64,000 bases of DNA from Eucommia ulmoides. Taxonomy: Eukaryota > Streptophyta > Magnoliopsida > Garryales > Eucommiaceae. The notes under the pieces were generated by a model, which saw nothing but the letters and a program-made list of their open reading frames with translations, did not search any database and was not told the origin of the DNA. A program made the translations under genes and the position numbers. Shown here in pieces: positions 1 to 11,336 of this stretch (positions within the stretch are counted from its first letter, which is position 1; each line of letters begins with the position of its first letter). The stretch lies in assembly GCA_016647705.1 (NCBI GenBank), contig CM028329.1, positions 13,975,910 to 14,039,909 of the forward strand, in the 5' to 3' direction.

Positions 1-724
1 GATTGACGAGTTCTCGATTAATTGAATATCATATACTTTCAAATTATGATATTTTAGTCCATTTGGTTGGTCAAATAATGAACCTAGTTAATCAATTAAA
101 ATATATGAGGATTATTAAATGTTCGGTTAAGTAGATACAGGGGATTGGTCGACCATTTTCATGCGGGAATTAAATTACCTCCTGGTGTGTTTAATTGACT
201 GAGTAAGGTGGTTGATTGGATCTTATAGAACCTTATTGGTTAGAGCCACTGCTTAGTTTGGTTGGCAAGTTCTTATGGGGTCGTTTGATTGATATTTGCA
301 TAAAATAATATTTACATATACTTTTTAACCCGATTTCCCAATGTTTGACCCTGATCGTTAAATCATACTTTTTAACATGTTTTAAGTGACTTTAAACCTG
401 CTTGAAATGACTCTAAATCCTCCTAATAATGTTCAAATCATAGATCAAATATAGTCCATACAAGTGTTCCTAATTCAGTCAAATTATATATGAAAAGTGA
501 TGGGGTGAAAATCCCGCCCAATAAGCCTTCTTTAATTAATCATTATATTTGCCTAATTGGGCTCAAGGATAAGAACTTAAGGACCATAGAAAAGAGTTCG
601 ACACCACTAACTCCCCTTAATATGGACCTCATAGCCCATCTAGAATAATACCAGGCCCAAGCCCACGAAAGATTGGTTATGGCGATAACTGAACACTATC
701 CCATGATCAGCCCATTATCGTCAT
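1..724. other. Flank without a recognisable gene
   Basis: AT-rich DNA with no coding similarity that I can see on either strand. It contains a few GGTCAA/TTGACC-like words near 70, 155 and 350, as in the Sirevirus LTR arrays further right, but too few to call an LTR. The last five bases (GTCAT, 720-724) are the candidate target-site duplication of the Tat-like LTR that starts next. The partner copy would lie beyond the window. Confidence 0.5.
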
Positions 725-840
725 TGTAGACACTATGTTTTGTCCCGCCCATTTAGTATCGGATATAAAGCGTAAGTTCGAATAAAATTTAAACTAAGAT
801 TTAAAGGGAACAAAATGTTGTGTTAGATTATATTGGATAC

Positions 841-841
<1 letters not shown>

Positions 842-904
<63 letters not shown>

Positions 905-912
905 AAAAAAAA
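842..912. repeat. (AC)n microsatellite plus A tract
   Basis: About 59 bases of uninterrupted AC dinucleotide followed by 12 A, inside the outer Tat-like LTR. Confidence 0.97.
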
Positions 913-2040
913 CATAAAATTGTCAATTTGACTTAATTCGGTCAACCTCGCGATTCCTAAAGTTAAGGGGGACTAAAGTGATATTATTAAAGTTTTATTT
1001 TCATGAAATTAGTTTCAATTTGAATATAAAAAGAAATTAGTTACTACCATTTAACTTAAGAAAATTTCACCAATTACCCTTATTTCCCGATGTGACCCTG
1101 GAACTTTTACTATCACCGATTTTGACTTTTTGACACCAAAAATACTTATTTAATTTTTTTTTAAATTAATAATTTTAAAGAAATCAATCCAAATAAACTA
1201 TCATGACCAATCTAGTTACCCAATGTAACTAACGCTAAAGACACAGTTCAAAACCAACTAAACCGAATGTCATCATGATAAGCATTTAAGACTCATCACA
1301 TCAAGGCCTAATCAAGCATTAAATGCCTCATGAATTATAACTTAATGAGAAGTTATTTTCAAGATATTTCTAGCAGATGGAAACCCAGTTACTTAAAAGT
1401 AACTGTTACAAAACTAACCGAACCGATTTTCCATCACATCATATATTAAATGACCTATCAAGTCTAGGTCACATCAAGAATTTAATGCTTAAATCAACCT
1501 TGAAATACTACATTCAATGCAAGAAGATATTTTCTTCAAAATATATTATGGAAACTTAGTTATTTCAAAATTGACTAAACGGTTACAAAACTGACCAGAT
1601 CAAATCCCATCCCATCAAGGCATTAAATGCCCATCAAATTAAATATCAATCAATCATTTAATACATAAGTGACATGTAGAGACTAAATTCATTGAACATC
1701 AAATATCATTTAATGAAAGGTAACTAGAATACTTCAAGTAACTAGTACTTGGCAAGCAAACTGAATCAAAAAACATCACATCATGCATTAAATGACCCAT
1801 GTGCGAATGAATGATGGTCAATGATGAGTAATGATTAGAAATAATGAGCAATAATTACCTAGATATTTTGATGATTGTCTAATCATTACAAAATCGATTA
1901 TGTAGAGAATCTAAGTAAATCTTCAATATTTAGCTCTAACCATAAAAGTGAGAGACATCAAAGGGTTGTACCTAGACAAAACACACCCTAAGGAAGAGGA
2001 TTGGTAGGCCTGTGCATTGGGAAATGCGCAGGCTCCCCAG

Positions 2041-2052
2041 GCCTATACATAG
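2041..2052 (+). promoter_or_regulatory. TATA-like box of the Tat-like 5' LTR
   Basis: CCTATACATAGA, followed by a leader-like stretch with a short open frame (2068-2280, 70 codons) that resembles nothing known. Its position within the LTR fits a U3/R border. This is inference only. Confidence 0.3.
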
Positions 2053-2567
2053 ACAGCCTGTTTTCATTTGAAACAGGGATTGATCGCATACCTTCGCTTT
2101 CTAGTCCCCAAAATCTCTCTCGGGTCTAGGGAATTCTTAAACTTTCTACTTAAAAAACACTCTCAAATATTGTTAAAAGGGATTCAAAAAGGTGTTATTG
2201 AGATTCTTACAACAAGATCTCAAGAAGTTATTGAGGAACAATCAAGAACAACCAAGAAGGTGAAAGAAGGAGAAGAATGAAAACACTTAGGGAAATACCA
2301 CTTCTCTAAGATAGGTAAGTCCTCTTAAACCTCTCTTTGATTTTGTTTAAATGTCATTATATTGTTTGTACATACCATGTTTAGTTAGTTCTTATATGCA
2401 TAGATCATGTACATAGTGTAGATATCACAAAAGATGTCAAGAACATTAAGAATGTGTCAAAAACATAAAGTTCATATCAAGAGCATCAAGACCATGTCAA
2501 GAACATCAAGTACACCATGAATTGTACATATCATCTTTTATTCTCTCAAGAACACATGAAACCAAAC

Positions 2568-2763
2568 TCAAATGAACTCAAAACAAACTTTCGACAAAGG
2601 ACTACTAACTACCAACCACTAACATTTATTTTACTACAATAGTCTAGATCGCAGTTTGGCACTAACTCAAATGAACTCAAAACAAACTTTCGATAAAGGA
2701 CTACTAACTACTAACAACTAACATTTACTTTATTACAATAGTCTAGATCATAGTCTGGCACTA
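2568..2763. repeat. 98-bp tandem duplication
   Basis: Two head-to-tail copies (2568-2665 and 2666-2763), both starting CTCAAATGAACTCAAAAC and both containing AGTCTAGATC. They differ at a handful of sites, so the duplication is not recent. Confidence 0.9.
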
Positions 2764-2788
2764 AGTCACAGGCTTGTGAACCGACACC

Positions 2789-2825
<37 letters not shown>

Positions 2826-2845
2826 TACACACACACACACACACA
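2789..2845. repeat. (AT)n(AC)n compound microsatellite
   Basis: A short AT run followed by about 22 AC units with one T interruption. The open frame across it (2776-2958) is a repeat artefact, not a gene. Confidence 0.95.
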
Positions 2846-3137
2846 ACTCCGTTGAGACCTTTGTGGCTAAAATTCTAAATAAAATGAGGACTTCTATTCC
2901 TTTGTGGATAAGTGTGCACCTTTTTCAGAAACGTTTATGTTTTCTTAGTTACAAGTAGGACTGGCACATATACAATATATTTTGCTTCCTTTTTGAACTA
3001 ATAACCTAAACCTAAACACTAAACTTGCATAAGCAAGTGAGTTCGATTAGAGTGTTACTGACAAAATCAAAAGTTTATATCCACTTATTATCGGCGCGAT
3101 TTATGCCCTTATCTCAAAAAAAATAAAAGATAAAAAA

Positions 3138-3430
3138 AAAAAATGTCATTTCAAGATGAACTACGCATTGACACATGATTCTCAGCTATTTGAGACACAT
3201 AAGCAACCCACATAGGAGTTTGGTCACTTGTTTAAACAAAAATCATCTTGGAAAGACGAACTACGTTTTGAATTGATTATCTGCTACCTGAGATACGTAA
3301 GCAATCCACACACGGGTTCGGTCACTTACTTAAACCAAATCATCTTGAAAGAGTGAACAATGTTTTGACCTGATTCCCCGTGAAAATGGGGATCCATAGG
3401 CAACCTTTACAGGTTTGGTCATCATTAAAA
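3138..3430 (+). repeat. Three degenerate units of the 'acgtaggcaac' repeat
   Basis: Three units of roughly 95 bases, each with a GAACTACG-like start, a 'gacctgattc'-like middle, 'ATACGTAAGCAA' or 'ATCCATAGGCAACC', and 'GGTTYGGTCA'. The same repeat occurs in plus orientation at 29440-29923 and 35930-36400, which links these regions to one element type. Confidence 0.8.
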
Positions 3431-3949
3431 AAAATAATATTTTTCATTTAATCTGTTTAATCTGTTGTTGCTATTAGATTGTAAATTTTTTTATTTCCTT
3501 ACATACAAAATGCTTAAAAAGAGAAAAACATAAAAATGAAAATTATTGTGTTGAACAAAACTGAAGAAAGTTACTTGGATATGTTTAAACGTGAAAATTC
3601 ATTTAGACTTAGGTACTGTCTTCAGACGGGTGTCTTGGGGTGCCTAACAACTTTCTAGTAAAAAAGCAATTGTTTTCAAGTAAAAAATTGCACCATTTTG
3701 AAACAAAAATGATATTCTAAAATCCCGGTGACCTAGCACACCATTTAATTCCATGCTAGGTGGCGACTTTATTTTTTAATAAAATCTTGGCCCAAAGAAC
3801 GTTTCAAAACCGGCAAAAGAAAATCCCCTGAAACTAGTTTTCTAAAATGAACGAGTTTTTGAGGATTTTAAGATAAAGGAAATAAAACCTTGTTTTGCTC
3901 CTTTCCCACTCTCTACTTTTATCCATTCCAAAATCTAAGGTGTGTTAAC

Positions 3950-3967
3950 TGGTGACTTCGCTGGGGA
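3950..3967 (+). other. Primer-binding site of the Tat-like element
   Basis: TGGTGACTTCGCTGGGGA directly after the LTR. Its form matches the TGGYGACTCYRCTGGGGA-type site that I associate with Ogre/Tat elements, for which a tRNA-Arg primer is reported. The tRNA assignment is from memory. Confidence 0.5.
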
Positions 3968-4514
3968 ATTTTGAGGGTCAAGCCTAGCTGGAGTCTAAAT
4001 TTATGTTCACAATTAAATAAACACTAAGAAACATGTCTTCGACTTTTTAAACATAAGTAATTCCCTAATAAATAAATAAATAAGTTATTCTAATATGTTT
4101 GTTTATATACTGGCATGCATTTATTTACTGTCTTTACTTTACTGCATTTTACTTTATTGTCTTTAAATATCTGCATTTACTTTCTGTAAACTCTCTCCAA
4201 CGCTCGAGCACTACTTTGCATTGCATATTATTAGAAAAAAACCCAAAGATGGGCTAAGTATAGAGACAATGGCAGTAAGGACTGAAGTCGTGAGATTTTA
4301 CCATGTCGATCTAAAACCCGACATCCAGTAGGACTAGAAAGAGGAGTAAATAGAAGCAATGTTAGATGGTTTATCCTCTGGGATCTGCTTTCGAATCTCA
4401 CCTAGCTTGGATCACCAACCAACGATGGATGTTCCCCCGGGGAGGACACTAGAGGTTTGAATATATGGGAACCAAACGTTTCTAATATGTGTTAGTAGAA
4501 AAGCCGTGAACAAT
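3968..4514 (+). mobile_element. Tat-like 5' leader, interrupted
   Basis: Internal sequence directly downstream of the PBS. No coding frame is recognisable. It ends at 4514, where the Athila-like element is inserted; ACAAT at 4510-4514 is the candidate target duplication, its partner being lost. The outer element's own gag-pol is not seen anywhere in the window. Confidence 0.5.
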
Positions 4515-5943
4515 TGTTGCGATAATTATGCGCTATGTGTACTCGCAAGTGCACGAGATCAAACAAGTAATAAAGTGATCCGAAGATCGAGTATCGTCCT
4601 CTTGGGTTGTAGTTAGAAAAAACTAAGTACAACTATTAGAATAATTCAATTTTATCTAGGCTATTGAAGATTTAAATTGCATCCAAGAAAATAAGACAAA
4701 TTAAATTAAAAGAATTGAAAGAACCTCTATGCTAATAAAATATCTAGGGATTAACTTCGTTCACTCATACATTTTCTTGATTAATTCTAGTTTATGCTAA
4801 TAATTATCAACCCATTCAATAATCAAGGTCATTCATGCTCTCTCCCTACCTTTCCCGAGTGTCAAGTGAGAGAATATGTAAATACTTCAAAATTGATATC
4901 CCTATCTAGTATTTAGGTGAGAACAATCATTGTGCCCTAACCTTATAGATTACCCAAGTTTTAATAATCTCCTGGTGTATTAAAACTTATGTTGTGTTTA
5001 ACCTAAGTCTGAACCCGAAATTATCTCTTCGGAGTGTTAAATCCCAAGTTCTCAAATCAACCAAAATATCATATGGGATTATAGGTTGGAAGTATTAATA
5101 AGGCAAACACAATTAAATAGAAATTGATAACCATTAACAAAACTTCGAATCAATCAAATATTGTACGAGTGAACTACATTAATCCCTAGACAAGAAAATT
5201 TTAGAAACACATAGTTGTTCTTAGATCCACCATAACACATGTGGAATACATATTTAATTTCCAAACTCAACAGAAAATAAACTAAGATCTAAAATAAGAG
5301 ATCGATAGAGGAAAAGAGAATCCAAATCTCATTTGTAGAGTAGCTCCATTCTTCAAGACTCCTCCAATCTCTTCAAGTTAGCCTCCAAATCTATGATTTA
5401 TCTTCTTGGTTTTTGTGAAAGTCGGCTCCGTAGGCTCCCTTTTATTTCTAGCTAAAGATCCTCTTATATCATCTCAAAACGTTAAATAAATCTGCTAAAA
5501 ATGACCCCTCCTCCGTGAGTATGGGTGTTGCATCCCCCAATTTGGGCATTGTAGCGCCGCAACTGAAATTATGGCAACTTGGGAGGCGAACTACAACGCA
5601 CCATTCTTCTACTGTAGCACGGATAGGGTAGAATCTTTGTGTCTGCGGGTGCGCTGCAGTGCACCAATCTTCTGCTGCAGTGCAAATCCGCTAGTATAGT
5701 CTGGGAAGCGCGCTATAGCCTGCTATTCTTCTATTACATTGTGGATCAATAATGTGGTGTCTGGGAGTGCGCTAGTGCACGCCTATTGGTTCTTGATTCC
5801 ATCTGAAGGCCTTGATTTTTAACCAGTTCAACCCAATTCACCTCACCTACATAAATAAAGTTAAAAAGTATTAAAAACACAAATAAAGTGCTCAACAACC
5901 ACACAATAAATTAGGATATAAATTGATAAAAATTAATTTATTA
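4515..5943 (-). mobile_element. 3' LTR of the Athila-like element
   Basis: The outer boundary TGTTGCGATAATTATGCGCT matches the copy at 20681 closely. The inner boundary is set by homology with the three related elements: GGGGGTATT followed by the LTR start, which here reads TA instead of TG, a probable transition. Length 1429 bases. The U3 region holds the palindrome array at 5540-5785. Confidence 0.85.
5540..5785 (-). promoter_or_regulatory. Palindrome array in Athila-like LTR
   Basis: Repeated short imperfect palindromes around TGCA, TGTA, TATA or CTAG cores. The clearest is GGTGCGCTGCAGTGCACC (5648-5665). Others are GCGCGCTATAGC, GTGCGCTAGTGCAC and CTGCTGCAGTGC. Spacing is 20-60 bases. 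Related arrays occur in F1, F2, F3 and inside this element at 9075-9355. The function is unknown; a cluster of binding sites for a dimeric factor is one possibility. Confidence 0.65.
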
Positions 5944-5962
5944 AATACCCCCAAACTTAGAG
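5944..5962 (-). other. Polypurine tract of the Athila-like element
   Basis: The minus strand reads CTCTAAGTTTGGGGGTATT up to the 3' LTR. The same sequence precedes the 3' LTRs of F1, F2 and F3. It would prime plus-strand DNA synthesis. Confidence 0.75.
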
Positions 5963-7429
5963 TTTTACTAGTCCTCGAGCAAAAACAAACACACAAGAAA
6001 AGAAAAACGAAAGCAACAAAGATTGCAAACAAATTCCAAAATAAAATAAACAAGGAAAAATAAAAACAATGATGTGTGAGTCTTCAAATTCAAATTGGTG
6101 ACCAAAAATTTATCCTCAACAGCCCCTGACCATCTCGAGTTCAAAAATAATACAGCACATTATGGTGTTCTAGAATTTGAAAACTCAACATTAGCATAAT
6201 ACATTCTATATCTTTCCATGTGTGTGCGTGCTAAGACCCTCAGCACATACCCACTCAACGACTGGATTGAATTATCCACCCAAGAGGTTCACGACTAAAT
6301 CCAATAAAGAATAGGATTACTATAGGCCCAATTCAGTTCCACTCTCCACTAATATAGGCTAAGTTAGTCTCGAAGATCAAAAGGTCTTAGCGGGTTGTAA
6401 TGTATGGCTAGGGTGAAAGGTAGATAAGAATGTCATTTTTAGGCGCAAATCACTCTAAGCATAAATTACAACTCATGGATCTTATAAGATTTCCAAGATT
6501 TTTTTTTTTACTTACTCCCCCTTTTATCATGTCTTTTTTCACTCGATCCCACATGGTATTATTCACAAAACAAACCCAAAACACAATCATTCATAATTTT
6601 TTGAATAAAAACATAGATCATATATAAACACAGTGAAATAATATAACCTAATCCATAAATGATTTTCCAAACATTACCCATACTTACCCTAACACTCAAT
6701 GATCCGTGAAAACATACCAATTAATGATGGGTTTAGGAAGTAGAACAAAATTTAGTAGGTTGGATGTACATATGAGGGTGATGAAAGAATTAGGCAATAA
6801 AGCTCAACAAAGGTAACGAAGGATAAACACTTTTTCAGGGGTTAGCTTCAAAGGCCCAAATGATCCAAAGAAATACCTAAATCATCTATCCTAAAATACC
6901 TAGCCTAGGATTTCACCTCGAGTTTCCCTTAATTGGGTTCTAGAATCCTTATTTGTGCTATGAACCTTGTAATGAATAACTGTCGTCAAATCATCTTAAT
7001 GGTGCATGCATAGGGTTTTAGTGCTCGTGCAATTGAGAATGCGAAATGACTTATACCATTATGAGATGTCAGGCACATAGAAAACACAATGACAAGTATT
7101 ACAATCGACCTTGAGAAACTATTAGGGGATAATACTATCATCGGTTCATGGTCATCACAATCAACCAAAACTCACACACATGAAAATATAACAAAAAAAA
7201 AAAAAAACAAGTAAACTTAACCCAAAACAAAACAAAGGATTATTACACGGTTATTAAAATGCAGGATACGATCACATGTTCATATACTCTGCCAAACTTA
7301 AAATAAGCATTGTCCCCAATGATTGATTAAAAAAATACTGACTAAGGGAAATGAGAACACGTATCTGGGAGGCGAGATGTTCAAGTCTTACATCCTATTG
7401 ATCATCGTCCTATTGAGAAGTTGGTTGCT
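5963..7429 (-). mobile_element. Athila-like 3' untranslated region
   Basis: No coding frame is recognisable. It is alignable by eye in several blocks with the 3' regions of F1 (32714-34319), F2 (47826-49320) and F3 (60809-62230). Shared blocks include a conserved TTCTAGAA (6169-6176) and a 'ctccactaatataggct' block. The hairpin plus donor-like motif described for F1-F3 is here at 7361-7380 with the donor G changed to A. Confidence 0.7.
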
Positions 7430-8660
7430 GCGTTTGGTAGGGAGACACATATGGCTGACAAAGGTTGTTCAAAAATTGTTGCATCTGAGGATAGCCACTC
7501 ATGTCATAACTGGTTGACTTGTCAAAGTGCTAGAATGTCTGATGCATAGTTTGAAATAAAGACACCTCATAAGTCGTATAATCAAGCCGCCACTGACGAT
7601 TGTAGGCCGCTTTGGCTTAGGACTAAGTGTATTTGGTGTGTAAGGCTTGGATATGTTCTTCGTGATATTCTATCCTTTGGTAGAGGTCCAGGAAGACCTT
7701 CGATTTTCCTCGTTCCTTAGAACATTGGGGCCTTGATGGACCTGTTTCATCTGCTTCATCTTTTTCCCTGTCATCCCCATCTTTGTTCTATATCCGGGCC
7801 ATGGTAGTGTGATCCAAAGGTCGGATAGGCTTTGAGATGTTGTCATTAGTGGTATCAATACCTACCGCCCAAAATATCTAGGTGAGAAATGATGGGAACG
7901 GCAAGCCTATATTAGGATTCCGAATGGTATAATGGATAGAGGAATTTATTATGGATGCAACATTTAGCGATTGATTCATCTCTATACAAAATAGAGCCCA
8001 TGCCTATTCCTTCGTAACCTTTGATGTGTGGGTTGTTAGATACAATCTAGAGCAGAAGAACTCAAACCAGACCTTAGGGATGTTCTTTAGATATTTGGAC
8101 TCAAATGTGGCCTATCTATTTTTTGTCATCGTTCATCTTGTTAGTCTCATGCATAACACCGTCAGTACTCTTTACAAATTAGACTCTTTCTCCCCATCAG
8201 ATTCCTCATTAATCTCAGGTGTAGGTAAGCCCCAGGTGAAGGTTAATCATCTGTGATTCGAATAGAGCATCGAGATTTCAAACCTTTACACGGTTGTTCG
8301 TGCTGCCCACTGCAATTGCGTACAATTCGCGCACAAGAGTGATGGACCCCGGGCCTAGGGGTTTACAATAATTATCTCAATTTCTAGATTGAATTACAGA
8401 AGCTATTTCTTCATGTAAATTGTCAAGTTTAGTATCAAATCCCCTTTATTTAAGGCAAGACCAAGACCTTTCATGGAGATTAGAATGGTCTTTGGCTTCC
8501 TTGGAGATAAACCTACTTGAGTCAAAATCTGGGGTAGGATTCGGGTTTCATGTATTTGAACCTTCACCCTTCTTTCACTTTACAATTGACTTCAGCATTG
8601 TGATTACTAATCCAACAAAGAATAGGGTCGAATACCACAAGCAAATTTAATAACAAACCA
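7430..8660 (-). pseudogene. 3' ORF of Athila-like element ('putative plant transposon protein' type)
   Basis: Minus-strand translation gives broken segments that fit the protein often annotated as 'putative plant transposon protein' in plant Athila-type elements. A segment near 8210-8310 reads NNRVKGLNLDALFESQ and then NLHLGLPTPEINEES. A segment near 7850-8060 reads THTSKVTKE, a stop, then ALFCIEMNQSLNVASIINSS, followed by GLPFPSFLT. The order and spacing of these blocks fit the family. A Glu/Lys-rich tail and SGYPQMQQFL near the end follow. Several in-frame stops make it non-functional. The molecular role of the protein is unknown; it occupies the env-like position 3' of pol. The family assignment is from memory of the motif pattern. 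Confidence 0.55.
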
Positions 8661-9064
8661 CCCAATTCCAACAAAAGTTTCACCACACAACAACCCCAAA
8701 TCCAATGCAATAAAACTAGGGCTTCACGAATGCAAACTTACTTCAAAAAACACAACTTACTTGAATTCTTTGCTGATAAAATCTTTAAAAAATAAAAATA
8801 AAATCCACTTTGTGCTCCACTTCCACTTTGAGTGCCCTTGTTGAAAGGTTGAAGAGATTTTGGTGTTTGGGGCTTTTGGGTGGTGATTTGGGGTGTTTTA
8901 GGGTAGGGATTTTGGCTTTGGGGGTTTTTGGGTGTTTATGGAGATTAGAGTGTAGATTTGGGAGAGATTTGAATAGTTTTTCGAATTTGGGGGAGATTGG
9001 GAGAGTAACGGCTAGGTTTAGGGTTTGAGAATGGTGAAATTTTTCTTAAAATCGTTATTTAAGG
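8661..9064 (-). mobile_element. C/A-rich leader upstream of the 3' ORF
   Basis: On the minus strand this is strongly C/A-rich, with many CCCAAA and CAACCC-like words and very few G. It sits between the internal palindrome array (9075-9355) and the 3' ORF. F1 has the same order at 32220-32400. A TATA-like TTAAATAA lies at its 5' edge (minus strand, near 9055-9062). It looks like an untranslated leader; inference. Confidence 0.45.
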
Positions 9065-9074
9065 TTGAACAATG

Positions 9075-9355
9075 GGAAGGTGTGCTGTAGCGAGGTGGAA
9101 GATGCATTGCAATACGCCTCTTATTTTATCAGATCTACATAAGAGCATTGGAGTGGGCTTAGGTTTTGCTACAGCGAAAAATGGTCAGTGTCTCTCATTT
9201 TTGCATGTTACAGTAGACTCGGGTTATGCTGTATCAAAAATTCAGTACTATATGTTTTTCTTTGGAGAGTTCCAGCGTGCTTATAGGTTGCTACAACACA
9301 GACTTCTATGGCACACTGTAGCGCACTTGGATGCCGCTGCAGCGGAGATCCAACA
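9075..9355 (-). promoter_or_regulatory. Internal palindrome array of the Athila-like element
   Basis: A second array of the LTR type, inside the element. Units (plus strand) include GGTGTGCTGTAGCGAGGT, TTTTGCTACAGCGAAAA, ATGTTACAGTAGACT, GGCACACTGTAGCGCACTTG and GCCGCTGCAGCGGAGA. It lies between the end of the integrase and the C/A-rich leader of the 3' ORF, in the orientation expected of a promoter for that ORF. Open frames across it on both strands are by-products of the repeat. Confidence 0.6.
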
Positions 9356-9521
9356 ATAGTGTTTCTTCTCCAACACCATTCATTTTCATTCCTCATGTGT
9401 AAATGTCTCACAAACATCCCTAAATAGTCTCCAATCTTCTCAACACTTTCCAATTGCACACCATGACCAGGATAAACAACTTTTTTTTTTCTTAAAAAAA
9501 AGTTTAAAAACTTAGATTACC

Positions 9522-9545
9522 TCTCAAGAAGCGCTTGATTTAATG
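9522..9545 (-). other. Conserved end-of-pol motif
   Basis: The minus strand reads GACATTAAATCAAGCGCTTC. The same motif, which I recall as typical of the region just after Athila integrase, occurs in F2 (47724-47750) and in F3 (minus, about 62300-62340). In those two it shows that gag has been joined directly to the end of pol. Confidence 0.6.
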
Positions 9546-9599
9546 TCCCTAACTAGACTCAATTGTGAACTACAATATACATCAACGAGGTGGATACTC

Positions 9600-10560
9600 T
9601 CAACAACTCGTTCTCCACCTTTATAGTAGTGCTTAATCCTTTTCTCATTAACTCAAAAAATGCGTCCATCATCTCCTTCCAATTCAACTGTGCCAAAGGG
9701 GAATACTTATTTAATCTTGATCGACCCAGACCACCGAGACTTTAACTTTTTGGGGAAAAGTCGAAACCGAGAGTTGAAACACAACACTTGTTATCTCGGA
9801 ATGAACTCTCTCCTAATGATATACTTGTCATGATTTTTCTTGGTTCTCTCCTTGTAGAGTTGGGCATTTTCATACGCCTCTTGTCCAAATTCTTCTAACT
9901 CATTGAGCTATGGAAGTCTTCGTTCCCTGCAAGCCTTGAAATGGAAGTTGCACTTCTTAATTGCCAAAAAACACAGGGGTCCAATCCCACCGAGAAGCGG
10001 TACACCTTTCCAAACACCAATCGATATTGAGACAGTCAAATTAGTGTTTCGAAAGCCATGCAGTAGGCCCACAAAGTATCGTCAAGTTTCACTGCCCAAT
10101 TTTCTGGTTTGTATACATGGTCTCCTCAAGGATTTGTTTAACTTTCCAAATAGAGACTTTGACTTTCCCGTTAGTTTGAGGATAGTAGTCTAGCGCTACC
10201 TTGTGCCTCACTCCATACTTGGCCAAGAAGGTGTTGAAAATCTTGTTACGAAAATGAGTTCCTTCATTGCTAATGATGACTTGATGAGTCCTGAAGCTCA
10301 TGATGATGTTCTTTTGAAGTAACTTCAACACTACCTATGCATCATTGGTTGGTTTGGCAACGGCTTCCACCTATTTTGACACATAATCCACTACCAACAG
10401 AATATATTCTTGGCCAAAAGGAAGGGGAGAATGGTCCCATGAAGTCGATTCCCCATACAACGAAGATTTCTAACTCGAGAATATTTGTTAATGGTAATTC
10501 ATGTTTCTTAGAAATATTACCAACCCTTTGACACCAATCACAAGTCTTCACAAATCCATA
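9600..10560 (-). pseudogene. Integrase of Athila-like pol
   Basis: Would insert the element's cDNA into the genome. Visible on the minus strand in order: CDWCQRVGNISKKHE (end of the zinc-binding part), GIDFMGPF with the first catalytic Asp, ISNEGTHFRNKIF at the second catalytic position, and YYPQTNGKVKVS at the third. Family consensus has Asp and Glu at the last two, so the copy has Asn and Lys instead, both single G-to-A changes. The C-terminal part follows in broken frames down to about 9600 (ERTKKNHDKYIIRREF, CFNSRFRLFPKKLKSRW, FPFGTVEL). Stops and frameshifts are present throughout. Clearly inactive. Confidence 0.85.
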
Positions 10561-10566
10561 AGAATC

Positions 10567-11330
10567 TTAGAAAGAAGTTGGCCAATAAAGACTCGATTGA
10601 AGTACTTTCGCGACTGTTCTAGTTACACCAAAATGTCCTCCATAAGGCGATGAATGACAATGATGGAGGATATTTTGGATCTCTTCTTCAAGAACACATA
10701 TTCTAATGACTTGATTGGAGTACATTTTGAACAAGATGGGATCATCCCACAGATAATTATTCACATCATACAAAAACGTCTTCTCTTGAAGGCTAGACAA
10801 GTTTGGGGGAAACACATTGCAAGTAAGATAATTGACAATATCCGCAAACCAAGGAAGTATTATCTCAATATTGAAAAGGTGCTCATCTGAGAAAACTTTC
10901 ATAATGCACAAGTCACCAAAAATATCTTCAAGCTTGAGTCTTGAAAGATGATTCGCAACAACATTGTCACTGCTTTTCTTGTCGTGAATCTCCACATCAA
11001 ACTTTTGAAGTAAGAGAATCCACCAAATTAAACGAGATTTGACATTATTTTTTGTGAACAAGTAATGGATAGCTGCATGGTTCGTAAATATAAGTACCTT
11101 GGACCTAATGACATATGATCGAAAATTGTCATAAACATAAACCATCGCCAACATCTCATTTTTCGTAGTGGTGTAATTCTCCTATACATCATTAAGAGTT
11201 TTACTTGTGTAATAAATGGCTCAAAAAATCTTCTCATTTTGTTGGCCTGAGACTGCTCCAACCGCACGGTCACTGGCATCACACGTAATCTCAAATAACT
11301 CATTTCAATAGGGTGCAACCATAATCAGAG
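10567..11330 (-). pseudogene. RNase H and zinc-binding N-terminus of integrase, Athila-like pol
   Basis: The longest surviving frame (10567-11154, 195 codons) runs from mid RNase H (YVYDNFRSYVIRSKVLIFT, then NHAAIHYLF; an Asp is usual before the His) through NVVANHLSRL to the integrase zinc finger region (HHCHSSPYGGHFGVTRTVAKVLQSSLYWPT). The first part of RNase H lies in another frame at 11160-11330. RNase H degrades the RNA template during reverse transcription. The frame is longer than its neighbours but has no start of its own and is part of a broken polyprotein. Confidence 0.85.
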
Positions 11331-11336
11331 CCGAAA

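Larger units (their letters stand above)
725..3949 (+). mobile_element. Tat/Ogre-like 5' LTR of the outermost element
   Basis: It starts TGTAGACACTATGTTTTGTC and ends directly before a primer-binding site. The first 130 bases resemble the LTR start at 59163, which is preceded by a polypurine tract, so the two are read as the 5' and 3' LTRs of one element. At about 3.2 kb the LTR is long, as is usual for Ogre/Tat. A TATA-like CCTATACATAGA lies near 2041-2052. Inside are a CA microsatellite, a 98-bp tandem duplication and three units of a repeat that recurs at 29440. The last base is inferred from the PBS, because no clean CA terminus is visible. Confidence 0.6.

Noticed and set aside
1-480. 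Sirevirus-type LTR end suspected from GGTCAA words
   Set aside because: Too few units and no terminal CACTGGGCCAACA; left as unassigned flank.
2776-2958. Small open frame with a Thr-His repeat
   Set aside because: AC microsatellite translation.
8810-9028. 72-codon open frame on the plus strand
   Set aside because: Opposite strand of the C/A-rich leader; composition explains it.
9072-9459. Open frames of 95 (plus) and 83 (minus) codons over the internal array
   Set aside because: Created by the palindromic repeats, which are open on both strands; no conserved motif.
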